Assembly: GCA_903871715.1 (NCBI GenBank)
Contig: CAIQHW010000141.1
Coordinates: 1-23,081, forward strand
Direction: 5' to 3'
DNA length: 23,081 nucleotides
DNA from: an uncultured bacterium
Lineage (GTDB): Bacteria > Bacteroidota > Bacteroidia > Chitinophagales > CAIODY01
Every line of letters begins with the position of its first letter. The first letter of the stretch is position 1. Positions 8,007-16,767 of the stretch are shown here, piece by piece. The notes below the pieces were generated by a model. It was not told where the DNA came from and did not search any database. It worked only from the letters and a program-made list of their open reading frames with translations. The position numbers were made by a program, and so were the translations under genes.

Positions 8007-8408
8007 CTATTCCCCTACACAATTAAATCCCTGCGCTTCATAATTAGATTTATCTGTTTTTCCGCTTGCGCTTTGCACATCATCCGGCAATAATATTATG
8101 TTGTTGTTGAAATATTGTGTCACAACTACAATGCCTTGCGCTGATAAATTTACATTGGTTATTGCTTTCAAATTATTTTGATTGTTCACAACATCTGTGT
8201 TGTAATCCACATCAGAATTGTAGTTGAGCCTACAGTAACTATTTCCTGTTTGTTTGACTGTATCGTTCTTGCCCGAAATAATTTCAACCGTAAATAATTG
8301 AATGGAGGTACATTGATTTTTTAAGGTGCAGGTATACTTTTTCTTACAAGAAATTGCCGTGAAAATAATCAGCAATAAGAAAATAAAAATTAAAAAATGC
8401 TTTTTCAT
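8007..8408 (-). CDS. Small lipoprotein of unknown function
   Basis: 133-residue protein that I do not recognise. It begins MKKHFLIFIFLLLIIFTAISCKKK: a lipoprotein signal peptide with lipobox AIS-Cys21, followed by Lys residues, as typical for Bacteroidota outer-membrane lipoproteins. The rest holds a few cysteines (C27, C33, C59, C130 approximately) that could pair, and Asn/Asp-rich stretches. It is the only gene between the barrel gene (convergent) and the large secreted protein (upstream, separated by a terminator). A TTTCTTTG box directly before the start resembles a -7 promoter with one mismatch. Confidence 0.7.
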   Translation of the reverse strand: MKKHFLIFIFLLLIIFTAISCKKKYTCTLKNQCTSIQLFTVEIISGKNDTVKQTGNSYCRLNYNSDVDYNTDVVNNQNNLKAITNVNLSAQGIVVVTQYFNNNIILLPDDVQSASGKTDKSNYEAQGFNCVGE

Positions 8409-8440
8409 TTTAACAAAGAAAAAAACAATTGTTGAAACAA

Positions 8441-8477
8441 AAAAGACTTTCCAAGTTTAAAACTTAGAAAGTCTTTT
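8441..8477 (-). terminator. Intrinsic terminator after the large T9SS gene
   Basis: An 11-bp stem (8441-8451 with 8467-8477), one mismatch, then 4 more pairs and a short loop, with a T-run on the minus strand. It separates the large gene from the lipoprotein gene. Confidence 0.8.
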
Positions 8478-8495
8478 CTTGAACTCTTTAGCACA

Positions 8496-11400
8496 TTATT
8501 CTTTCACCACCTTCATCACTGTTTCGGTTTTACCAAACAAGCGAATGAAATAAATGCCTTGCGGCAAATCAGCCACCGACAAGGTTTGTAGGTTGCCTTG
8601 TACAAAAACATCTTTTACTTTTCTGCCCACAGCATCTTGCAAAATGATGTGTTTCACTTCTTCGTTTTGCCATTTAATGTTCACCAAATTTGACGTTGGG
8701 TTGGGATAAATAGTTATAGCATGATTGCTCAAAACATTGATGCCTGTAGCTCGTGGTTTATTTACAAAATAACAAATGCTCGTATCTACACAACCATTTG
8801 TAGTAACCATCACTGCATACCAACCAGTTGTATCAGCAATATAGGTGCTGTTGGTTGCACCAACAATTAGCGAATAAACATTTTGATTGGAACCATGACA
8901 AGTTAACCATTGATAGCTGGAACTCACAGCCAGAGCCGAAAGCGTAGTATCCACTTGATTTACCGCAACATTCGGTGTGTTCACTGTTAGTGTTAAAACA
9001 ACAGCCGAATCGCAACCCAAATGGTTAGTTAAATGTGCTGTGTAAATGCCCGTAGCCGAAAGATGCTGCCCATAAAAAGTATACGTTTGGCGATTGCACA
9101 TGCTATGGGTTTGTGTTGATGTAGAATTATTCAACACTGTCAAATTCAGTGTTATCAAGGTATTGCAGCCACCAGTATTAAAAATGGTGTCGTAATAAAT
9201 ACCCGATGAAGTTAAATTCTGATGGTGGAAAAAATAAGTTGTGCCAGCACAAATCGTTTGTGAAATATTGCTAAAAGAATTTGTACCTGCCACCAAATGT
9301 AGTGTTATAAAGCTATCACAGCCCAAATAATTAGTAAGTGTGTCGAAATAGACGCCAGGCAAAGTTAAATTATGCCCATTAAAAGTATAGGCTTGCCCAC
9401 CACAAATGGTTTGAGTAAACGAGGCAACTGATGGGTTTTTAAAAATTAAATGCAGTGTAATTAAGCTGTCACAGCCCAAGTAATTAACAAAAGTATCGAT
9501 GTAGGTGCCCGGCAAAGTTAAATTGCGACCATAAAATTTATACGGTTGACCAGCACATGTAGTGTCGTGAAAAATATGATTGGAAACACCATGCACAAGC
9601 AGGTTTAAGGTTATCACGCTATCACAACCTAAATAGTTGGTTAGCGTATCCTCATAAACACCAGTAACATTAATGTTTTGATGATGAAAATAATAGGGTT
9701 GGTTGGCGCAAATAGTTTGTGAATAGGCTGAACCACTGATGGGTAGTGTATTTAGCGTAAGCGTAATAATTGAATCGCAACTGTGATAATTTTGCTGTGT
9801 ATCTAAATACACGCCTGGCAAACTCAAATTGCGATGATTGAAATAATAAGATTGATTGGCACAAATTGTTTGCGAATAAGCCGAACTGCTGATGGGTAGT
9901 GTGTTTAGCGTAAGCGTAATAATTGAATCGCAGTTGTGATAATTCAAAACTGTGTCGTAATACGTTCCGATTTGATTCAAATTGTGATTGTTGAAATGAT
10001 AAAAACTATTCGAGCAAATGGTTTGTGAAATAGAAGCATAAGTAATTGTATCTACAAACAAATGCAGCATAATAAAACTATCACAATGGAAAACAGAGCT
10101 TAATGTATCCCAATAAACACCAGTAGTGGTAAGGGTTTGGTTGTTGAACGAATAATTGCTGCCTTTGCAAATGTGTGGATTTAAAATGGTGGTGTCGGGC
10201 TGATGCACAATTAAATGCAGCGTAATTATCGAATCACAAAGATGATAATTGAGCAACGTGTCATTATAAAAACCCGTTGTGTTTAAATTATTTCCTTTAA
10301 ACAAATAACTGCTGTTGCTACAAATATTTTGTGTGTAAGCATAATTACTAATCGGCTTCACCACCAATGTTAGGGTGATGATAGAATCGCAATTTAAGTA
10401 GTTGGATAGTGTATCAAAATAAGTGCCGCCAATATTCAAATTGTGATGGTTGAATGAATAAAAATGATTGCCACAAATGGTATCGCTATATGCCGAACTG
10501 CTTGTTTGTAGCACGTTTAGCGTTAATGTAATCACCGAATCACAACCGATATAATTCGGAATAGTATCGTTGTAATTGTTGCTTACGTTTAAAAATTGAT
10601 GATGAAAATAATACGGATTATTGCTGCAAGTAGTATGACTAAACGCTGATGCAGAGCTGCTTCCGTTGATAACTGTGATGGTAATTATCGAATCGCAATG
10701 CACATAATTTTGCAGCGTATCGTAATAAGTGCCTGCGCTGGAATATGTTTTGCTGTTGAACACAAAATTGTTGCCGTTGCACAAAGTGCCATTCATGGCT
10801 GATGCCGAAGGATTATTAACCGTTAAACCCAAGGCAAGAATAGAGTCGCAACCATTATAAGAAGTGAGTGTATCAAAATAATTTCCGCTTGCGGTTAAAT
10901 TTTTTGTTCCAAAAACATACACATTACCATTGCACATGGTGTGGCTCAAATTCGTTATCACAATAGGTTTCACAAACAAATTTAAAGTGATTACCGAATC
11001 GCAAAACACATAATTTTGAACAGTATCATAGTGAACACCGCTTGTAGTAAAGCTTTTGCTATTTAACACAAACGGTACATTGGCACATGTGGTATCATAA
11101 ATGGTGGAAGCTGAAGAATTATTTATCGTTAAATTTAAAATCAATAACGAATCGCAAAGCAAATAATTTTGCAGTGTATCATAGTAAGTGCCGCTTGTGG
11201 TAAGGATTTTAGAGCCAAACACAAAACTATTGCAGGCTGTTTGTGTGCTTGGTGTGGCTGAAATATTTTTTACAGAAAGTGTTAGTGTGATAATAGAATC
11301 GCAGCCTGCATAATTCGGAATGGTATCGGTATAAATGCCAGCACTGCTAAAAACCTTGCCATTTAATGTGTAAATATCATTGCTGCAAATGGTGGCTGAA

Positions 11401-13403
11401 ATGCTAGATGATGACGGTGTGCTAAAAGTAATATTAGCAGTAATGATAGAATCGCACCCTAAGTAATTGACTAAAGTATCTTTATAAATGCCTGTAGCTC
11501 TGATAGTGTCAGTGAGAAAAACAAAATAGCTGCTGCAAACATTTTGGCTAACAATAAATGTTGAAGCATTATTACAAATTCTACTCATCGTAGTATCTGT
11601 TACTACAGCAGGATTCAAATCGAAATAAATAGATGCTACATTTGGAATGATAGTGCCATTATTCCCTGTAAATCGTTTCACTGAAAAAGTTACAAAACCA
11701 TTACTCAACAATTGACTTGTACCACTATCTACCAAATTAATATTGGCAAAATTAAACGCTATTGCATTGCCAAATGATTGAACAAAGGGTGTAAAGCTGC
11801 TACTTAAAACCTGAATGGTAGATACATCTAAATTACTATTCAAGGTATCTCTTACAATAATATTAAAAGCTGTATCGTTTCCTGTGTTTTGAAAATGAAT
11901 AGTGTAGGTTAAAATAGAATCATTAGCTGATAAATTCCCTTGAGGAACTACACTTTTTATGTTAGGGTCGTAAGAATTGCCAACGTGAAAATTAACAATA
12001 AGTGAATCATTGTGTAGGTTAATATCTGCTATTGTAGGTACAATAATTAAATTATATCGAATTGATTGACCAACTTGAGCAGAAGAATCAACACTAACTT
12101 CAAGATTTATTATTGAATCAAAATTAGTTACATTCCAAATAAGAGAATCGCTCGTAATAGTATTGGGGTATTTAGAATAAAAATTTGTTGTATTAAAATG
12201 CACCGGGCCCGATTTAAACAATTTTACTTTTCCATTTAAATTGGGTTCACATGTATAATTAAAGTTGCCGCTATTTGTTAAGTCTAAATAAATGTGTCCC
12301 TTTCTTCCCTTTGGATGATGTCCGCCAAATAAATTTGTTACTTTAACATCATTAACTAACTGCTTGCAACGCATACCAAAATTCAAATTAAAATCCATTG
12401 AATCGTTCACAGTAATTATTGATGTAAGAACTTGCTGATTTGTGCAACTTAAATAAAAAGGAATTTGTTCCGTATTCACTTTTAATTGAAAGGTATCGTA
12501 AGTGTTTACATCAAAAGTGTAAGTTCCATCTGCTTTTGTAAATGCTTGCTGTTCTATGTTTCCATGTCGCCATAATTCAACTTTTATGTTTTTTAGACCA
12601 ATGTCTATTGAATCATAAGTACATGTTGAATCAACGTCTTCATAAACTGTCCCACTTAAATTCCAATATAAGCCACAATTGTTCGTATTAAAAATACCAC
12701 AAAGCGGATAATTAAGCAAATTACCATTAATCTGAGGTCTATTAGGAACGCAATTTATTTTTGTGCCTGTGCAACTTAAAGAAGATAGCTTGTAAAAATA
12801 TGATAAACAAGAAAGATTTGGGTTATTATCACAAGCCAAATTAATCAAAGATGTGTCTAGGACTGGTAGATTGGATAGAGAATTGTTGCTGCAATCTAGT
12901 AAAGAAAGTCCAGCTGGTAAATATGCAATACTGTTTAGTTGATTGTGGCTACAATCAAGAATTTGTAACGAGCTTGGTAATGTCGAAATACTTGTAATTA
13001 GATTAAAAGGACAATCTATTCTAATAATTGAATTAGAAGCAACTGAAAGGCTTGTAAGCAAATTACTGTCACAAGTTAAATACTGCAAGGAATTAGGTAA
13101 TATAGGTAGCGTAGTAACACTATTACCAAGAAAATCCAAAGAATAGAGTGATTTAAAATAGTTTACACCAGTTAAGTCGTGAATATTGCTATGTCTGCAA
13201 GTCATGAAACCAGCATAATTTGTAATCAAAGTATTTGTAGTATCCATCAAACTACCATTCATAGCACTGTTGAAGCCATTGTTTTTTAACCAATTCACAA
13301 AATTGCTATCAGGAATATTTACCCATTGCGCTTTTGCTTTATTCCCAAAAAAAACTTGGAAAACTATTAAAACTGCAACTAACGAAAGTAGTATTTTTTT
13401 CAT
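8496..13403 (-). CDS. Very large T9SS-secreted protein with LRRs and 17 tandem 51-residue repeats
   Basis: 1635 residues, the largest gene here. Order of parts: signal peptide (1-25, cut after AKA); leucine-rich repeats at about 75-225 with units of 20-21 residues such as LQILDCSHNQLNSIAYLP; an SdrD/Cna-B-like domain at about 248-345 (SGTVYEDVDSTC, ADGTYTF); a middle domain; a DUF11/DUF7619-like domain at about 478-609 (SYDPNIKSVVP, YTIHFQNTGNDTAF, NVASIYFDLNPAV); 17 tandem repeats at about 611-1478 (core G-x-Y-x-DTL-x-NY-x-x-CDSIITL); a linker; and a T9SS type A sorting domain from 1562 (YPNPTSN, LQDAVGRKV, LPQGIYFIRL, KVVKE). It is probably a surface or secreted adhesin-like protein; its ligand is unknown. 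It has its own promoter (-33/-7) and terminator. Confidence 0.9.
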   Translation of the reverse strand: MKKILLSLVAVLIVFQVFFGNKAKAQWVNIPDSNFVNWLKNNGFNSAMNGSLMDTTNTLITNYAGFMTCRHSNIHDLTGVNYFKSLYSLDFLGNSVTTLPILPNSLQYLTCDSNLLTSLSVASNSIIRIDCPFNLITSISTLPSSLQILDCSHNQLNSIAYLPAGLSLLDCSNNSLSNLPVLDTSLINLACDNNPNLSCLSYFYKLSSLSCTGTKINCVPNRPQINGNLLNYPLCGIFNTNNCGLYWNLSGTVYEDVDSTCTYDSIDIGLKNIKVELWRHGNIEQQAFTKADGTYTFDVNTYDTFQLKVNTEQIPFYLSCTNQQVLTSIITVNDSMDFNLNFGMRCKQLVNDVKVTNLFGGHHPKGRKGHIYLDLTNSGNFNYTCEPNLNGKVKLFKSGPVHFNTTNFYSKYPNTITSDSLIWNVTNFDSIINLEVSVDSSAQVGQSIRYNLIIVPTIADINLHNDSLIVNFHVGNSYDPNIKSVVPQGNLSANDSILTYTIHFQNTGNDTAFNIIVRDTLNSNLDVSTIQVLSSSFTPFVQSFGNAIAFNFANINLVDSGTSQLLSNGFVTFSVKRFTGNNGTIIPNVASIYFDLNPAVVTDTTMSRICNNASTFIVSQNVCSSYFVFLTDTIRATGIYKDTLVNYLGCDSIITANITFSTPSSSSISATICSNDIYTLNGKVFSSAGIYTDTIPNYAGCDSIITLTLSVKNISATPSTQTACNSFVFGSKILTTSGTYYDTLQNYLLCDSLLILNLTINNSSASTIYDTTCANVPFVLNSKSFTTSGVHYDTVQNYVFCDSVITLNLFVKPIVITNLSHTMCNGNVYVFGTKNLTASGNYFDTLTSYNGCDSILALGLTVNNPSASAMNGTLCNGNNFVFNSKTYSSAGTYYDTLQNYVHCDSIITITVINGSSSASAFSHTTCSNNPYYFHHQFLNVSNNYNDTIPNYIGCDSVITLTLNVLQTSSSAYSDTICGNHFYSFNHHNLNIGGTYFDTLSNYLNCDSIITLTLVVKPISNYAYTQNICSNSSYLFKGNNLNTTGFYNDTLLNYHLCDSIITLHLIVHQPDTTILNPHICKGSNYSFNNQTLTTTGVYWDTLSSVFHCDSFIMLHLFVDTITYASISQTICSNSFYHFNNHNLNQIGTYYDTVLNYHNCDSIITLTLNTLPISSSAYSQTICANQSYYFNHRNLSLPGVYLDTQQNYHSCDSIITLTLNTLPISGSAYSQTICANQPYYFHHQNINVTGVYEDTLTNYLGCDSVITLNLLVHGVSNHIFHDTTCAGQPYKFYGRNLTLPGTYIDTFVNYLGCDSLITLHLIFKNPSVASFTQTICGGQAYTFNGHNLTLPGVYFDTLTNYLGCDSFITLHLVAGTNSFSNISQTICAGTTYFFHHQNLTSSGIYYDTIFNTGGCNTLITLNLTVLNNSTSTQTHSMCNRQTYTFYGQHLSATGIYTAHLTNHLGCDSAVVLTLTVNTPNVAVNQVDTTLSALAVSSSYQWLTCHGSNQNVYSLIVGATNSTYIADTTGWYAVMVTTNGCVDTSICYFVNKPRATGINVLSNHAITIYPNPTSNLVNIKWQNEEVKHIILQDAVGRKVKDVFVQGNLQTLSVADLPQGIYFIRLFGKTETVMKVVKE
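8972..11572 (-). repeat. 17 tandem ~153-bp coding repeats (CDS repeats of the large T9SS protein)
   Basis: Reading the minus strand, 17 copies of a unit of about 51 residues follow each other without a spacer. Each has a Cys in 'TIC' or similar near its start, then Y-x-F-x-x-x-x-L-x-x-x-G-x-Y-x-DT-x-x-N-Y, and then CDSIITLxLxV, so two cysteines about 28 residues apart are kept in almost every copy. Copies 16 and 17 deviate (CNTLITL and AHLTNHLGCDSAVV). DNA similarity is highest between neighbouring copies around 9715-9791 and 9868-9944, offset by 153 bp. This fits growth by unequal recombination or replication slippage. Confidence 0.92.
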
Positions 13404-13423
13404 GCCTTAAAAAATTTTGAACT

Positions 13424-13454
13424 CAAAAATAAATAAAAATGGCAGAAGCCACAA
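13424..13454 (-). promoter_or_regulatory. Predicted promoter for the large T9SS gene
   Basis: On the minus strand, -33 TTG (13452-13454), 20 bp spacer, then a perfect -7 TATTTTTG at 13424-13431. The start codon is 20 bp further. Best full promoter in the window. Confidence 0.6.
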
Positions 13455-13474
13455 TGAAACTTTTGTGAAGTTTT

Positions 13475-14434
13475 TTAAGCTTTTCGTTTTTCCATCACAA
13501 ACGAAAATAAAATGCTGCCGCCCAAAGCCGCTATGATAATGGCAAGCGACAAAAATGTGGGCAGCTGAATGTTGAAAATTTCCAACAACATTTTTGCGCC
13601 GATAAAAATTAAAATGAAAGAGATGCCTTGTTGCAAGTAGGCAAATCGCTTGATAATGCTGCTCAATAAAAAAAACATCGAGCGCAAACCCATTACCGCA
13701 AAAATGTTGGATGAATAAATCACCAACTTGTTTTGGGTGATGCTGAAAACTGCTGGAATACTATCAATCGCAAAAATTACATCGGTGGTGGCAATGATGC
13801 AAATAACCAACAGCAGCGGTGTGTACACTTTTTTTCCATTTTCCATCACAGCAAAAGCAATGTGATTTACATCGTTGCTAAACGGCAACTTGTTTTTCAA
13901 AAATTTGTAAATAAAATTGCCTTCGGGGTTATAGTTTTCTTCTTCTTCTTTATCAAAAAATATTTTTGCGCCAGTGTAAATTAATATTGCACCAAAAATA
14001 TACAACACCCAGTGAAACTGCGCCACCAAAGCACTTCCAAGCGCAATAAAAATTGCTCGAAAAATTATCGCACCCAAAATTCCCCAAAATAAAACACGTT
14101 GATGCGAAGTGTCGGGCATTTTAAAAAACTTCAAAATTAAAATGAACACAAAAATATTGTCGGCAGATAAACTCCATTCCATCAAGTAGCCGCTGAAAAA
14201 TTGTGCGCCTGTTTCGTGTCCTTTCATCAACCACAACACAGCACCAAAACCACAAGCCAACACAAACCAAAATGCTGTTTGCAACAACGTGGTTTTAAAA
14301 CTGGGTGTGTTTTGTTTTTTTTGAAAAAATCCCAAATCTAAAATTAAAGTGGCGATAATAAATGCACCAAAACCCAAGTAGAGCCAGCTATCCAAAGAAA
14401 TTGAAAAAGGAGAAAGTAAAATTAGGTTTGTCAT
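13475..14434 (-). CDS. TerC family integral membrane protein
   Basis: 319 residues with about nine hydrophobic helices. Family landmarks are EWSLSADNIFVFI (86-98), the counterpart of E-x-x-LSxDN, and TTDVIFAIDSIPAVF (216-230), acidic motifs in membrane helices thought to bind metal; family members (TerC, Alx, MeeY) are linked to Mn2+ export and tellurite resistance. Start: the reading frame continues upstream to TTG 14452, but a perfect -7 box TACATTTG overlaps that extension, so ATG 14434 is preferred and the transcript would have almost no leader. It is divergent from dnaN. Substrate and physiological role are inferred from the family. Confidence 0.9.
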   Translation of the reverse strand: MTNLILLSPFSISLDSWLYLGFGAFIIATLILDLGFFQKKQNTPSFKTTLLQTAFWFVLACGFGAVLWLMKGHETGAQFFSGYLMEWSLSADNIFVFILILKFFKMPDTSHQRVLFWGILGAIIFRAIFIALGSALVAQFHWVLYIFGAILIYTGAKIFFDKEEEENYNPEGNFIYKFLKNKLPFSNDVNHIAFAVMENGKKVYTPLLLVICIIATTDVIFAIDSIPAVFSITQNKLVIYSSNIFAVMGLRSMFFLLSSIIKRFAYLQQGISFILIFIGAKMLLEIFNIQLPTFLSLAIIIAALGGSILFSFVMEKRKA

Positions 14435-14441
14435 CGAACAA

Positions 14442-14449
14442 CAAATGTA
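14442..14449 (-). promoter_or_regulatory. Predicted -7 box for the terC-family gene
   Basis: TACATTTG on the minus strand, perfect TAnnTTTG, only 7 bases before ATG 14434. It implies a nearly leaderless transcript and decides the start codon. Confidence 0.55.
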
Positions 14450-14545
14450 CAAGCAAAAAGTAATTGACGTTAGTACCTAAACACTTATCTACATGTTGTG
14501 GAAAATTAAAGTTGGTGCAATTTTAAATCCTGCAAATGCTTGTTC

Positions 14546-14553
14546 TATCTTTG
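14546..14553 (+). promoter_or_regulatory. Predicted -7 box for dnaN
   Basis: TATCTTTG, perfect TAnnTTTG, 20 bp before the ATG. Two near-consensus DnaA boxes (14485-14493 TTATCTACA, and minus-strand 14497-14505 TTTTCCACA) lie 40-60 bp upstream and might allow control by DnaA; this is inferred. Confidence 0.6.
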
Positions 14554-14573
14554 TTTGAAACAAAAATATTTTT

Positions 14574-15698
14574 ATGAAGTTTATTGTAACCACTTCGCTT
14601 TTATTAAAACAATTACAAAATATCAGCGGTGCTTTGGCTGGAAATAAAGTGTTGCCCATTTTAGATAATTTTTTGTTCGACATCAAAAAAAATCATCTCA
14701 CACTTTGTAGTAGCGACTTAGAAACAAGCATGGTAGCCAGTTTGGAAGTAGAATGTAAAGACAACATCAAAGTGGCTATAGAAGGAAAACAATTGTTGGA
14801 TGTGTTGAAAAACTTGAGTGAACAACCACTTACTTTTAAAGTGGAAGAAAATTTTTCGGTAGAAATTTCTTCGGATAACGGTATTTATAAATTGAATGGC
14901 GAAGATGGCGACAACTTTCCAAAAATCCCCAAACCATCGGGCGACGGCGGCGATTTAACGATTGCTTCCTCTTCGTTTTCACACATTTTAAGCAGCACAT
15001 TTTTTGCCATCGGGCAAGAAGAATTGCGCCCAGCCATGACAGGATTATTTTTTCAATTGGGTGCCGATGGTTGCAATTTTGTAAGCACTGATGCTCATCG
15101 TTTGGTGCGCATTAGCCGCAGCGATATGAAACACAAAGATGCTGCAAGCTTTATTGTGCCACGAAAATCAATTGGTATTTTGAAAAATGTTTTACCATCA
15201 GATTTAACGCCAGTGAAAATTGGTTACGATAAAAACAATGCGTTTTTCGATTGTGGTTCGATGCAATTGGTTTGCAGATTAATTGATGCCAAATATCCCG
15301 ATTACGAAGCGGTGATACCCACCGAAAACCCAAATGTACTTTCTATTAACCGCGATGATTTGTTGGCTGCATTGCGCCGTGTAAATATTTTTTCAAACAA
15401 AACCACCAACCAAGTGGCTTTTAATTTGAAAGGAAGTGCATTACAAATCAACGGACAAGATTTAGAATTTAGCAACGAGGCAAATGAATCATTGGCCTGT
15501 AACTATGATGGCGCTGATATGGAAATTGGTTTCAACGGAAAGTTTTTGATTGATATGCTTACGGCTGTAAATTGCGAAACGGTAAAATTTGAAATGAGTT
15601 CGCCATCACGAGCAGGATTGGTATTGCCCGACAAACAAGCTGAAGGCGAAAATTTGTTGATGTTGATTATGCCAATTATGTTGAGTGGAAATTATTAA
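14574..15698 (+). CDS. dnaN: DNA polymerase III sliding clamp (beta subunit)
   Basis: 374-residue clamp that holds the replicase on DNA as a ring of two subunits. The three DNA-clamp folds are visible: N-terminal KFIVTTSLLLKQLQNISGAL, middle with the conserved TDAHRLVRI (about 172-180), and C-terminal ending IMPIMLSGNY, the M-P-[IV]-[RML] tail that faces the hydrophobic binding cleft. Length is typical. It stands alone between terC and nadA, with a perfect -7 box (14546-14553) ahead of it. dnaA is not in the window. The proposed origin lies about 1 kb downstream, beyond nadA. Confidence 0.96.
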   Translation: MKFIVTTSLLLKQLQNISGALAGNKVLPILDNFLFDIKKNHLTLCSSDLETSMVASLEVECKDNIKVAIEGKQLLDVLKNLSEQPLTFKVEENFSVEISSDNGIYKLNGEDGDNFPKIPKPSGDGGDLTIASSSFSHILSSTFFAIGQEELRPAMTGLFFQLGADGCNFVSTDAHRLVRISRSDMKHKDAASFIVPRKSIGILKNVLPSDLTPVKIGYDKNNAFFDCGSMQLVCRLIDAKYPDYEAVIPTENPNVLSINRDDLLAALRRVNIFSNKTTNQVAFNLKGSALQINGQDLEFSNEANESLACNYDGADMEIGFNGKFLIDMLTAVNCETVKFEMSSPSRAGLVLPDKQAEGENLLMLIMPIMLSGNY

Positions 15699-15720
15699 AA
15701 TGCTTTTGTAAAAAATGTGA

Positions 15721-15754
15721 AAAAGTCTTTCAAGAAATTGGAAGACTTTTTTTA
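15721..15754. terminator. Bidirectional terminator between dnaN and nadA
   Basis: Arms 15721-15731 and 15740-15750 form an 11-pair stem with one G-T pair around an 8-base loop; T-runs flank both sides. It overlaps the last codons of nadA, so it can end both converging genes. Confidence 0.75.
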
Positions 15755-16735
15755 TTTACTAATTTCCAACATTCTTAAAATACTTCCTTCTGCTTTTTTA
15801 CGAATATTTTCATCTAAAATAATTTCGGGCTGTTCGTATTTTAAACACAAATAAATTTTCTCGAGCGTATTCAATTTCATGTGTGGGCAATCGTTGCAAG
15901 CACAATTATTATTAGGCGGCGCAGGGATAAAAGTCTTTTGTGGTGAGGCTTTCATCATTTGATGTAAGATGCCTGTTTCTGTAGCAACAATAAATTCTTG
16001 GCAATTATCTTCTTGCGAATATTTTAAAATACCTGTTGTAGAGCCAATAAAATCAGCTTGTTCGAGCACCGCAGCTTCACATTCGGGATGTGCCAACAAT
16101 TTTGCTTTCGGATTTCGCTCTTTTAATTTGATGATTTTTTCCAGCGAAAAAATTTCGTGCACCATGCAAGCACCATTCCACAACACCATATCTCTGCCTG
16201 TTTTTTTTATCAAATAAGCACCTAAATTTCTATCTGGAGCAAAAATAATTTTCTGCTCTTTTGGAATGGAATGGATTATTTTTTCAGCATTGCTTGATGT
16301 GCAAACAATATCCGTCATCGCTTTTATTTCTGCCGAACAATTGATGTAACTGATCACTAAATGGTCAGGATATTTTTCCTTAAGTTTTGCAAATAAATTT
16401 GGTGGACAACTATCTGCCAAGCTGCATCCAGCATGTAAATCAGGCAATAAAACTTTTTTTGTGGGTGAAATTATTTTCGCTGTTTCAGCCATAAAATGAA
16501 CACCAGCAAACACAATCACATCAGCATTTATTTTGGCTGCTTCTTGCGACAATTGCAAGCTGTCGCCAATAAAATCGGCAATGTCCTGAATATCGGCATC
16601 TTGATAAAAATGCGCCAGTAAAACTGCATTTTTTTCTTTTTTCAATTTTTCAATTTCAGCAAACAAATCCAGTGTTGGATCAATCGCTTCATTTACAAAA
16701 CCTGCTTCTTTTATTTTTTCAAAATCCAAAATCAT
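15752..16735 (-). CDS. nadA: Quinolinate synthase
   Basis: Condenses iminoaspartate and dihydroxyacetone phosphate to quinolinate in de novo NAD synthesis, using a 4Fe-4S cluster. With the ATG at 16735 the protein has 327 residues. Cluster cysteines are in HAGCSLADSC (Cys104), WNGACMV (Cys190) and CACNDC (Cys283 likely). Substrate residues fit too: LLAHFYQ (39-45), FAGVHFMAE (76-84), HPECE. Start: the reading frame runs on upstream to TTG 16762, but a promoter-like AATCTTTG at 16760-16767 argues for ATG 16735. It is convergent with dnaN and its start faces the proposed origin. Its partner nadB is not in the window. Confidence 0.96.
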   Translation of the reverse strand: MILDFEKIKEAGFVNEAIDPTLDLFAEIEKLKKEKNAVLLAHFYQDADIQDIADFIGDSLQLSQEAAKINADVIVFAGVHFMAETAKIISPTKKVLLPDLHAGCSLADSCPPNLFAKLKEKYPDHLVISYINCSAEIKAMTDIVCTSSNAEKIIHSIPKEQKIIFAPDRNLGAYLIKKTGRDMVLWNGACMVHEIFSLEKIIKLKERNPKAKLLAHPECEAAVLEQADFIGSTTGILKYSQEDNCQEFIVATETGILHQMMKASPQKTFIPAPPNNNCACNDCPHMKLNTLEKIYLCLKYEQPEIILDENIRKKAEGSILRMLEISK

Positions 16736-16759
16736 TTCGTTTTTATTTTTTTGATGCTG

Positions 16760-16767
16760 CAAAGATT
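16760..16767 (-). promoter_or_regulatory. Promoter-like -7 box for nadA
   Basis: AATCTTTG on the minus strand, one mismatch to TAnnTTTG, 24 bp before ATG 16735. It overlaps the first codons of the longer TTG-start frame, which makes the ATG start more likely. Confidence 0.4.

Noticed and set aside
8972..11572. CRISPR-like regular repeats of about 153 bp
   Set aside because: They are diverged coding repeats without constant repeat and unique spacers, in one open frame.
12943..13146. 67-codon + strand frame opposite the LRR region
   Set aside because: It mirrors the repeated LRR codons of the real gene on the other strand; no signal or family features.
13475..14434. TerC protein as part of a tellurite resistance (ter) operon
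   Set aside because: No terA/B/D/Z-type gene adjoins it; it stands alone between a secreted protein and dnaN.
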